Assembly: GCF_010015445.1 (NCBI RefSeq)
Contig: NC_053128.1
Span: 5,163,558-5,227,557, forward strand
Reading direction: 5' to 3'
DNA length: 64,000 nucleotides
Source of the DNA: Perca fluviatilis
Lineage: Eukaryota > Chordata > Actinopteri > Perciformes > Percidae
Shown piece by piece: positions 48,213 through 60,200 of the stretch. A model generated the notes under the pieces. The model searched no databases. It was not told the origin of the DNA and was given only the letters and a program-made list of their open reading frames with translations. The translations under genes and the position numbers were made by a program. Position 1 is the first letter of the stretch, and every line of letters begins with the position of its first letter.

Positions 48213-51200
48213 AGGGAATCCTTGAAATTTCCTTGAATCATTTAATCAAGCATTTAATCATGCATATACTAGCATTTTTAGCTAATACATCCTGACTTTT
48301 ACCCTTTACATATGTTACACCTCCAGTTTGTAACACAGGCTTTCTGTTTGTGTCTGAGCCCAGGCCAAGATAACCCCAATTACTTAATTTTGACATCCCA
48401 TGAAAGACATTGTACTAACCATGAAAGTAAATTGATTACCCTTTTCAATTTTCATTAGGACTGAATTGGGACTGAAAAGAAAAATAATAGGAATGCACCA
48501 ATTGCAGCCGATACCGATGAGTAGAATTTCCATTTGGTTTGTTGATTCCAATGCCAATGTTTGTTTTCTTTTGCACCAGGTAAACAAATAAATCTCATTA
48601 TAGAAAAAAATATGAAACCATTTTCATCACACTAACTGTGGTTGAGAAGAAATTCTCCACCACCACCAGTGTACCTGAAGGCACCATGGAGGCCCATCAG
48701 AGCCCACATGCTTTGTTGTTTGTTTACATAACTTACTCACAGGGAAGGCAAAATGTTGTCACAGCGGTGACTTCAGGGAAGCAGGAGGATTTTCTGTTGT
48801 TTCTCCGTCATGTCAGACTCTGGCAGTGGCCATGGTGTCTGGAATAGTCAAGCTGCAGGCTACCGGTAAGCTAACACTACCCTGTGTCTTTAGCTGCATG
48901 CTACCAGCTGGTAAGCTACGCTGTTCGCTGGGATTTCGGTTTGTGCTTTCTAGGCCTCCAGGTCATCTCTCCGTTTTTACCTTTCAGGTTATCGTTGTAC
49001 ACTTAAAATATAAAAACAAAAATAATTTTTTGAAGCTGGGTAGGCTACTGTTGTAGGAATCAGACCAATTAACACAACATTAAGGCAGCGCAAAATAAGT
49101 AAACATCGGCTACTGCCATCGGCGCTTCCCCCCTTATTTGCCGATGAGCCAATGACTATAAATGCCAATTTTGATGTCCAGCTGATGCATCGGTGAAAAT
49201 AATCCAAGATTTTGCTTGTGGGAATATAAACACAACTTTGACACAGTTCTATAATCACAGTTTAGCATTTGAACTGAGTAACAGGAAAATTAAGCGAGGG
49301 ACAAGGGGATGACATGATTGATGTCCCTAGCCAGCTCAGTCAGTACTCACCTCCAACAGGGCTGTAGGTTATGGCAAACACCTCCCCTGCAAACTCCTCT
49401 TTCTTTATTTCCTTGACAAACACTCCAGTTTTGGCTATGAAGCACTGGATACGTCCGTTCTCTCTGTCAGCCACACAAATTTCCTGTCTGTCAGGAAGAA
49501 ACACCAGGCTGTGGGGGATCCGGAACGGTATGCGCCTTCTGTCTGACGAGCCTTTAGTCAGAAAAATAAGGCAAGATGGCTCAATATGTGCAGATGGTGT
49601 CCACTGGTGCATTGGTGTCAGTGGTGTGTAAAACTACTGAATGATAGCGTTATTAAAAAAGTTCCTCTATGAAGAAAACAACAATGTTAGCAGCCAACTA
49701 ACACTGTATAAAAGTCATATTGTCTTTTCCAATGATTGTTTTTAATTACGGTACCTTGGGCTTTTTGGGCTGTGGTTAGTGTGTGTGTTTATGAGAGACA
49801 GAGTTTTTCCATCCACATATGTTCCTTGGATCGGCTCGGCACATTAGCCCAGCACGGCAGGGATTTGCATTTCCATTACAACAGGGCCACCCGCTTGACA
49901 GTGAGTCTTCAGTGCTGGTGAGTTGGGTGACAGGGCGATTTATACAAAAAATAGCCTAAAGTTTATGGACATAGTGGCTTAATCTATCCATGGAAAAAAC
50001 AACTAATTTCAGCAGATATCTTAGTTACAAGAAGATTAAGCTAGCAAGGCAGTTTTGTGTTTCTATGTGTGGTATTTATTTAGTTTGGGAAACGATTTGA
50101 AACAAAAGCATGATGCGGCCAGCGTAGAGGTCAGTAACACTAAAGTAAAGCACACCCTCTAGTGTAATATTGCTTAGTAAAATAAGATACATAGATATAT
50201 ATCTGAAAGTATGATGGATGCAGGAAAGAAGCTTTAAACCACAGAGATTCAGTGGTAGATACAAAAGTACTGGCACTTAAGACACACTGTCAAGTCGGTG
50301 GCCCTGTTGTAAAGAAAATGCAAATCCCTGCTGTGCTGGGCTGATGCGGCGAGCCAAGTCGAGCAGAGCTGAGCCAAGCCAGCACATGTGTATGGAAAAT
50401 TCCTACGAGAACGTCCATCTCGGACGCGGCTTGTAGCCATAAAACTAATTAAAGCTGCGAGCAGCGATGGACGGGCCCTCGCGCCTCTGCGCTGGCCGCT
50501 CCTTGCGACTGTGCATTTGCGTGGCACTCAGACGCAGCAAACCGTCACCAATGAAAAGGGAACTCCCCGCCGAGTTCAACGATACCTCACACAAGACTAC
50601 GTCATATGGTTCATTAGCTGTGAAAAGGGGCGTGGCTAATGCATAGGGGGCGGGCCAAACCATCACCAATGAATAAGGAAGTCTCTGCTGAGTTCATTGA
50701 TACCTCACACAAGGGTCTATCTTAAATGGTTCAAATTTTAAGAAAGGGGGCGGGGCTTAAGCATAAGGGGCGGGTCAAACCATCACCAATGAAGAAAGAA
50801 GTCTCTGCTGAGTTCAATGACACCTCACACAAGACTCTACGTCATATGGTTCATTAGCTGTGAAAAGGGGCGTGGCTAATGCATAGGGGGCGGGCCAAAC
50901 CATCACCAATGAATAAGGAAGTCTCTGCTGAGTTCATTGATACCTCACACAAGGGTCTATCTTAAATGGTTCAAATTTTAAGAAAGGGGGCGGGGCTTAA
51001 GCATAAGGGGCGGGTCAAACCATCACCAATGAAGAAAGAAGTCTCTGCTGAGTTCAATGACACCTCACACAAGACTCTACCTTAAATGGTTCAAATGTTA
51101 TGAAAGGGGGCGTGGCCTGCGTAAGTGGGCGTGGCCATATTATAGGGGGCGGCTCAGTATCACACTTAGACCACACATTCTGAGTTTCATGCAAATCGGA

Positions 51201-54200
51201 TGATGTTTGTCATATAAGGCAGATTTCCTGTTGCCAGCGGGGGGCGCTATGACCAAAAGTCAATTTTGGCCTGTAGGTGTCCTCAGGCATGGACCCTTGT
51301 CCATCGTGAGAAATTTCGGGCAGATACGACAATGTACACTCAAGTTACAACAACTTCTTTGTTGATCGCTAAACACTCAAAATGGCCGCCACACCACGCC
51401 CACACCGTCTGACGAAAAGTTTTTCTTTTAATAACTTTTCATCGTTAAGGTGTTGGGATGGTACAGACCAAGTTTGAAGTCCATCGGATGAAATTTCAAG
51501 GAGGAGTTCGTTAAAGTATAGCACCTTGACTTTTAGGCCTACTTCCTGTTGCCACTAGGGGGCGCTATGACTTTAAATACGTAAATTTTCACCAGACTTG
51601 ATGCGACCGCCAAATTTGGTGAGTTTTTGAATATGTTTAGCCCCTCAAAAAGCCAATTCATTTGACGGGAAAAAGAAAGAAAGAATAATAATAATTCCTT
51701 CAGTTTCAATAGGGCCTTCGCCGCTGTCGGCGCTCGGGCCCTAATAATTCCTTCAGTTTCAATAGGGCCTTCGCCGCTGTCGGCGCTCGGGCCCTAATAA
51801 TGCCTTCAGTTTCAATAGGGCAGTTTCAATTTGCTAATTAATTACAGAAATTAAAACCGCGCAATCTAAAGGCCAATTGACGCCATATTTGGCAGACAGC
51901 CTCATTGGCACATGAGGAACAACAGTTTTAAGTTTTGTGTCCATCGGAATAGCCATTGGCAAGATACAGCCATTCCTGTTTCCACACCCACCTACAGGAA
52001 GTTGGTTCTCCATAACTTGTGCATTGTTTTAGCTATCAAAATTCTTTTGATAACTCTTTGTCACGAGGGTCCTCCGAGTCTGTATGCAAGTTTTTGTGCC
52101 GATCGGACTCGCGCCTCAGGAGTAGTTAGACAGAGTAGGTTTCCCATATATCAATATTTTGCGGATTAATTAAACAAAATTAAAACAGCGCCATCTAATG
52201 GCCGATTGGTGCCAAGTTTGGCAGAGATGCAAATTCTACCATGAGAAACGACCTTGTCAAGTTTCGGGCCAATCGGAATAATTGTTGCCAAGATAATGCA
52301 ACTTCCTATTTAGACAGGAAGTTGCTATAACATGCACATTTTTTCAACTATCAAAATTCTCTGGATAACTTTTCGTCATGATGGTCAACAGATACTACCT
52401 GCAAAGATTCAAGAAGATTGAAAACACGGCCTAGGACAAGTTTGAAAGAATGTAAAACACCTGAAAAATGCATAATTAAAAATGGCCGCCTTCCGGTTGG
52501 GCGGAGCTAATGAATGTAAATGAGAAATATGTCCGCAGTGATAAGAGCAATATGTGTACTAAATCTGGTGAAAAGTGGAGCAACTATGTCCAAGTTAAGG
52601 CCTTCCACGCATTAGGGGGCGCTATGGAGCCCGCTTACAGGTATGAGCCAAATCGCTGTACAGTCTCGCAAAGCTCCCAGGTGTTTATGTGGGCGCCAAT
52701 TTTTGTGAGTTTTCGTGTATATTGAGGCCGTCAAAAATTTTCCCAAGGGCTAAAACATATTAGGGGGCGCTATAGAGCAACCATACCACCCTCAAGCCTA
52801 AATGTGTATTCAGATGAAAGAGTTTAATATTCTGCACATAGCTTCAAAATTTTAAGAGTTTTCATGCATCCTAAAGTCCTCAAACAAGTGTTCGTAAAAT
52901 GAAGATTATTGCACGAAAAACAAGATTTCGGAAATTTTAGAATTTTCTAATTTTTTCTAAAAATAGCTCCATGGAGTTCAAGATGAGACCTATGTTCCCT
53001 CAAAAGTTGGTATATTAACTTATTACTTTTATAACTTTAATGTTATTGTATATCCTGGTCGTATTTAATTGATGGAGTTTATGTATTACATTTATTGACA
53101 CATTTTCAAATCCTACACAGGGGTGTTTAAAATGTATGCAGAAAGAGGAAAAATTGGACATAAGAGAGTGAAATAACATTTGTAACATAACATGCTCTCC
53201 ACATGCAGAATGCCTGTCATTTTCAATGGTTAGCTTATTGGAAATGAAACTGAATGTTTGTATTATAAAAACTATTAAAAAAGGGGGCCCTTGTCTAACA
53301 AGACCTTCTTTAAAAATTAAAGAGTGTTTGTGTGTGTGTAGAGTCAGATTCCTACCTGCACCCCACTCAGACAGGTATTTGCCATCAGCAGAGAATTTCA
53401 GTATTCGGGAATTGCAGTAGCCATCAGACACAAAAATGTTTCCAGTCTCAGTATCTACAGCCACATCAGTGGGCTGGCAGAAGTGGTTGTTGTCACTTCC
53501 TGGTATGAAAGCCTCTCCCAGTGCCAGCAACATTCTGTCTCTGCCGTCACTGCTCACTTTTAACACCTGATGATTGTGCAGAAGGGTGTAATGGTAAATT
53601 ACTGACTTGTTGTTTTATTGCTTAATCTCTCAGTGTTCACCTTGTATAAAAAATTTTAAAATGTCATGATGTGCTGATTCTTTAGAGTCTTTGTTCATTC
53701 TCTCAGACTCTCCTGATTTTCTAAACCTTCTTTGCACAAAGAATAAAGACTTAAAAGACTTTGTTGACTGAAGCTTTATTTCAGATCTCACGTATGTATA
53801 GAATTTCCACCACAAGGGCCAGTCTTTATTGGTCCTAAATCATTATATGTGTTTAAGATGTCACTTATTGACCAGAGTTTACACTCAAATAAACAATTCC
53901 CAAAATATTACTCACACTTGAATTCATCCACATGCTGTAACCGCTATGCTATACGTACTATATATGCTACACTGTAACTATGTTTTGTTTTTAAAAAGCA
54001 TTGTTTACTTGTGATTTAATATTCTTAAGAAAGCTGCACATTTCATATTCAATAAAACTCAAAAGTAAACAATAACATATTTTATAGAGCTGGTTATTAA
54101 TAGGGTTTAAAGTGAAGAAAAAATCCTGAGCCTGAAACTTATTTTTGAACAGAGAGGGGGGGTGAGTTCACAGTGTAATATTTCAATATGCAATCATTAA

Positions 54201-57200
54201 AGTGAATTTGATTGGCAAAACAGTTAAAGTCCTTCTGACATTACACAATAATAAAAGTCATAATTTTTCAAAACTATAAAGTTTTGGATACATTTTTACT
54301 TCTTCCAACCATCTGTTAAATTAAGAGTCAATGTAGATTTACATATTGCAATAATATCATAATCCTACAATGAATCATTGTGAAAACAAAACTTTCTAGA
54401 TGTGTTGTTACTTTGGCCAGGTCATCATCAAAAAAGCGAATTTGTACATTCATGATTTTGTCCATGTTGATATTAGCTGCTTTATTTACATTCATTAAAA
54501 ACGTTGCATTGTTTAGCTTTTCATATAGCTAGACATCTAAACTCTGGGACAAGGCTGTTATGTTTTAAATACCTGCCATGGGATTCCAAACAGACAGCTT
54601 TGTCAAGGCAGTTTGGGCTTCAGATAGCTTTTACACAGTGGCCATCGTTAATGACAAATCATGTTACGCTATGAACGTGCACACACATATTGTTTGTATC
54701 ACGGTCGGTCAGTGAAGGCGCAGTCGTAGTGGTAGCGGGAGCTGTCGTTGCCGGTAACTTACTTGTATGACTTTGTGACTAGCAAGCACTTTCTGCCGTA
54801 CAGTATCTTCCTTGAACATACACTGCAGAAGCAAGTACCCGGCTTCCTCAATTTGAGGCACCAAGTGCTACATGGCTTCCCGTCTCCACCCTTTTCCTCT
54901 TGTCCTCTATTCATGCCCAGCGCCATTTGTTTTTAACTCCTTTCTCAACTAAAGCTGTATCTACATGCTCCAAGTTTGATAAACTTTGCCTCCATTTTTT
55001 TTTTTGCCACATTACCACGAAGACCACACCGCCACCGCACTCTCACATTTCGGCAAAGACCCGCCCTACTTTGCATCTGATTGGCTAGAACTAGTTTCAT
55101 TGGTAGGTGGAAGTTCGATGATTGGTTAAATCCAGCGCATCAAAACAAATCCCAGTTAACGAGTAAACGAGACTACTACCTGCAGCTTACCTGATGAAGA
55201 GCCACATCAGTGATCCAGTAATTATTCTTCTTGTCAGTAGTTATTCCATGAGGCAAATAAAACCTGCAACATCAAAGATATGAATCATTGCAAGACTAGA
55301 GATGCACCGATCGATTGGCTTGTGACCAGAATCGCCTGATTTTCTGCTTTCAGATATAGCTGATTCTGTGCCAGTCAAATTTACATGTTGGTGGTTTGTG
55401 TCGCATGCAGTATTGTCACAGTCACACAGATGACTTTCTCGCTAGATTTAGTGACTTTTTAGATCCTATAAGCAACTTTATTTCTAAAAAGTGATTAGTG
55501 AAAATTTAGCAAATTCTGATTCAGACCATCAGGAAAAATTTAGAAATATATTTGAAAATATTATAATCCATTCCCATGCATGCTGCTCAGATAAATCGCA
55601 GTGACTGGCTCTTCTACCAACAGAGTGTGGTCTCTCCCTCTCAGTAAGCGTGGGGCAGGCAGGAGGGCACCGCTCGCCGCAGGACTGGGAGTTAATATAA
55701 TATAGCCTAATACACACACATTTACATTCTTGTGTAAATAGATTCTGATCCATAAATAGTTTTGTATAAATAAATCAATCAAAAAAGAAATACATAGTTT
55801 TAGATACATAATAAATACTTGACTCTCTATAATAGACCTACATACACAGTATGAAATTAGGGGTAATGCTATATAGATCTGTTGCGCCGGTTTTCTTTTG
55901 CAAAAGTAAAATATGTTATATAAAGTGGGATATACCATTATATATTTTAACTGGACTTTATTTGTACAAAAAAAGCTCTGTCCAGTAGCACGCAGCACTT
56001 TATTTTACTTTGAGACTTGTTTGAGATGAGACTGAGATAATGTCCTGTAACCTGGTGCAGTTTTGGAGAAAATATAAAAGTTATCTAAAGTGACTATATG
56101 TAACTTTTAAATGTTTCTGAAACTGTGTACTTTTTCCTTCCTTTTACCTGTAAGCTGTTACAGGTCATTTATGACGAGACTAACAGCGAAAAGAACACTA
56201 TTTTTAAATAGTTTTTATTAATGCCTCTTCCGGGTCTGGTTTTTCATCGTAAATTAAAGCACAATATAACTTACATGTCTCTGCCAGAAGCCTTCAGGAT
56301 GTTGCCTTTGGCAGGGTCCACAACCAAAATCGTGGACTGCTGAATTGGACCTAGGGACCTCTGCTGATATCTAGCCTGGCTGTTAAAAGAGCTGAAAAAA
56401 CAAACATTTTGTTTGTAGTTCACAAAAGAGAAAGAGAGAGAGTGCAGTGAATTTTCCATACTACATTTTTTAGTTAGTTCACTAACAATGTTTCCCACAG
56501 GTTGAGAATTTACTTGTGGTGGTGGGTAGCACAGGATGTGATAGCACGGCATGTTATGGCTGTGTCCAGTAGGCTAATAAACTAGTCAAACAAAGGTTTA
56601 TGAACTATTTATTGAAAAAAAGACAACAAGATAATTTTACATGAAATAACTATTAAAGGAACACGCCGACTTATTGGGAATTTAGCTTATTCAGCGTAAC
56701 CCCCAGAGTAAGACAAGTCGATACATACCCTTCTCATCTCTCGTGCGTCAAGACGCTGTGACGGCTCCAGCATTAGCTTAGCCCAGCACAGATCCTGCAG
56801 GTAACTGGTTCCAACTAGCCTACTGCTCGAATTGAGACAAAGTGACAAACGCCAACATGTTCCTATTTACATGTTGTGATTGTAGAGTCATTAGCGTTCA
56901 GCATAAAATACAGCTTTCTATCCGTAAACAAACCGGAACTATATTCTCAGACAGGCTTGCTGCGAGGCATATCACTCCGCCCAAGTACTATATTCTTCCG
57001 CCTGAGAATATAGTTCCCGGTTTGTTTACGGTTAGAAGATGGCTGTGTCTCATGTTACGTTGTTTTTTGTACACGCTGTGACTCTACAAATCACAACATG
57101 TAAATAGGAACATGTTGGTGTTATTTTGTCACTTATTCGGAGCAGTAGGATTACTGGAACCATTCACCTGCCTGTTCTGTTATGGGCTGATGCCGCTGGA

Positions 57201-60200
57201 GCCGTCAGACAGCTGTACAGCATGCAAGGAGATGAGAAGGGTATGTATCGACTTGTCTTACTCTGGGGGTTGCGGTGAATAAGCTAAATTCCCAATAAGT
57301 CGGCGTGTTCCTTTAAGATATGAGATATGACTGTGATCCATACAGAAAATTACATGTTATTATAAATCTCAACACTGTGCTCATGGCATGTATCCTCCTA
57401 ACTCCTGTTAAATCATATTAAACTAAGACTATCTAAAGTTAATTCTTGTTCATTTTGTTTGTTATAGATCATTGTTTGGTTTTTAAAGTATTTTAATCCA
57501 AGTTTTGGCCACCATATTAATGTTAAATACGCTGTTTTGTACTATACATGTCCGTGTTGCACTCATTAAGATCTCATCTGAACAGATTTTTGTTATTGAA
57601 ACAAATCTGGATTTTAGTTTAAAACTTTTACAGTGAACTTAATAAACAGTAAATAGAGTTAATGGGTATGGGCACACAGACAGAATGAATGGGAACTGAA
57701 GGTTCAGTTAGCACTGATAATTGGACCTCTAACGGACTCTGGGTATTGCTCCTCTCCAATCTCGAGCACGCGTTTGCACACTGAAATTTGCATAAACGTA
57801 ACCCGCCTATCAGGACGTGCCTACCTGAACCATGCAGCAGCACAGCATAAAAGGCAGCGTGCCCGCTGTCTGACATTCGGTTTCTCTTCAGCGACAGCTG
57901 ATGAAGTCGCCGCTTCACGGACGTCAATGTGCATTGTGTCCACCACCAGCCTGCGAAGCTGGCTGAGAGCTGCCCATGGTTAGACACCTACGGTGATCCG
58001 CGTTCCTCCTCCGTCTATGGGCGTCGAGGAGGTGAATCTACCCTCCCAGGAGGATACATTTCCTCAGAACGGGAGGGGACGGCGAAGATGTTTTCATGGA
58101 CCTCATCACCGGCTTGGTATTTTCCGTGTAGGCCAATCTTTCATTTATGGAAGGTTTAACGCCGGAGAGGGCCGAGAGGGTATATCACAGCTTCTTAACT
58201 GCCACTCCGCAGCTGCCCGCTCGTCCCCTGACACAGTTTTACGAGAAGTGGCAGAGCACCTGCGCAATAACGGTGAACAGGAAGCTGAGACTGGGCTAGT
58301 CTCTCTCAGGAGGAGATGAATTTCCTCTCGGGGGGAGATCCAGGACCTGCTACAGATGCAGGCGGTGTCTGTCACTACTGTGCACGACAGATAGAAAGGG
58401 TCCTATATTTCAGACCGATCAGAGCGATAGTGGGGGTCTTCACAACCCCTGTTAAAGGGGACCACAAGTGACCTCATACGTCACGGTGTTCACGGACCCC
58501 TGCCAGACAAGTGGATGCTTCACCCTGAGGGGTGGACACGTTGCACATGCAAGGCAAGGCCATGAAGGCTGCTTTACGCTTTTCCGCTGCTCCATCTCAT
58601 CACTCCCCTGCTGGAGAGGGTGAGACAGGAACGGTTGTCAGTCATTCTGGTGGCCCTGGTACAGCACCATGACACGCAGAAATGACTCAAATGATGGCGG
58701 ACCGGCCCTGAAACATTCCCTAGTTCTTAGGACTCTGTCTCAGGAGGCGGGGGCAATAGGTGCTAGGGATGTAACGATTCACTAAAACCACGATTCGATA
58801 CGATTTTAAATTCACGATATGATTTTCTCACAAGTTTTTTTTAACAGAATGACATGACTGAAATATATCCCTTTATTTATATAAACTGTATAAAACAAGC
58901 AGATGTGTGCAATTGAAATAGTATTTTATCTTGAACTAAAAATTTATAACAAATTAAAGATATTCTTGTTTATTGCTAAGGCCATATGGTTACATTTAAA
59001 TGACTAATTTAAAATGTAATAACAATAACTTGTAACAAAGTTTTTTACCAGTCATTTGCTGTTAAACCACAAAAAGAAGAAACACTAGATGGCAGAAGGG
59101 TATTTTACAACAACAATAAACCTAACACAAGCTTAGGGAGCCGGACCCAAACGCAACACTCCCGTCACTGTTGTTTATCCAACAGCGGCAGTGTCCATGC
59201 TGTCTGAAAGTGCAGCGTATCTCCTCTGTGTCTTTAGCTGCAGACTGTAATACGTCCCGGTGCTGGAATCTTTACCGGCTGTATGTTAACTAGCATCACA
59301 CCCAAGGCTGTTTTCTTATCTCAACCGTTTGTAATCTTTACACATTTAAATCGATTTTTAACCGATTACCAATGCATGGTTACATCCCTAATGCGCTACC
59401 CACTCTGGGCCAACCTCTCCAGGCCTGGCTCCTGAGAGGGACAGGCTGAGGAGGGCTAGACTGTCTGTACAGGTTGTGCAGAATATCCAGGCGGCAAGAG
59501 TAGGAACAACCACCGCCTGTTAAAGGAAAAGTGGCTGGTGCTCCAACGCTGGTGCACGGAGAAGAGGCTAGATCCTTTGTCTTGCGCTGTCGACTCTATT
59601 TCTCTTTTTTGCAGTGCTTGATGGATAGAGGGCTGTCTCATGCCGCTATTAAAGTGCATGCAGCTGCCATCTGTTCCTGCCACAAGGATTTTAGCTACAG
59701 ACCAGTCTTTGGCCACCCTCTTGTAAGGAGGTTTTTGCAGGGGGTTGGGAGACGACGCCCAGTTGTCCGTGTCTGCCCAGCAATGGGAACTGCCATTGGT
59801 GCTTGAGGCTTTAGTGAGGGATCCCTTCGAGCCTCTGGAGCGTTCCTCTCTGAAGGCGACGTCGCTCAGGACAGCCTTGCTGCTTGCAATGGCTTAGGCT
59901 AAGAGAGTGAATGAACTGACCGCCCTGTCGGTATACCCCGGTTGCTTGTTGCTCAGTGGTGGCCGCAGCGCGGCTACTCTCACAAGAATCCCTCCTTTGT
60001 TCCCCAGAACTTAAGGAACTCGTTTAGGTTGAGGGTTATTCAGTTGGATGCTTTTTGTCGTCCACCCCATGCGGGGGTCCGAGAGGCAAATTGCATTTGC
60101 TCTACCCGGTTTGTGCGTTGGCATGTTTTGTGGAATGCCCAGAAGCACGAAACAGCTGTTTGTGTGCTTCAGGGATGGTTTGGTCGGTAAAGCCTTATAC

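Noticed and set aside
53015..53355. C-terminal extension of the 53356-53566 exon ORF
   Set aside because: This is intron read-through after the gtagga donor; the next exon continues the PAL motif in phase.
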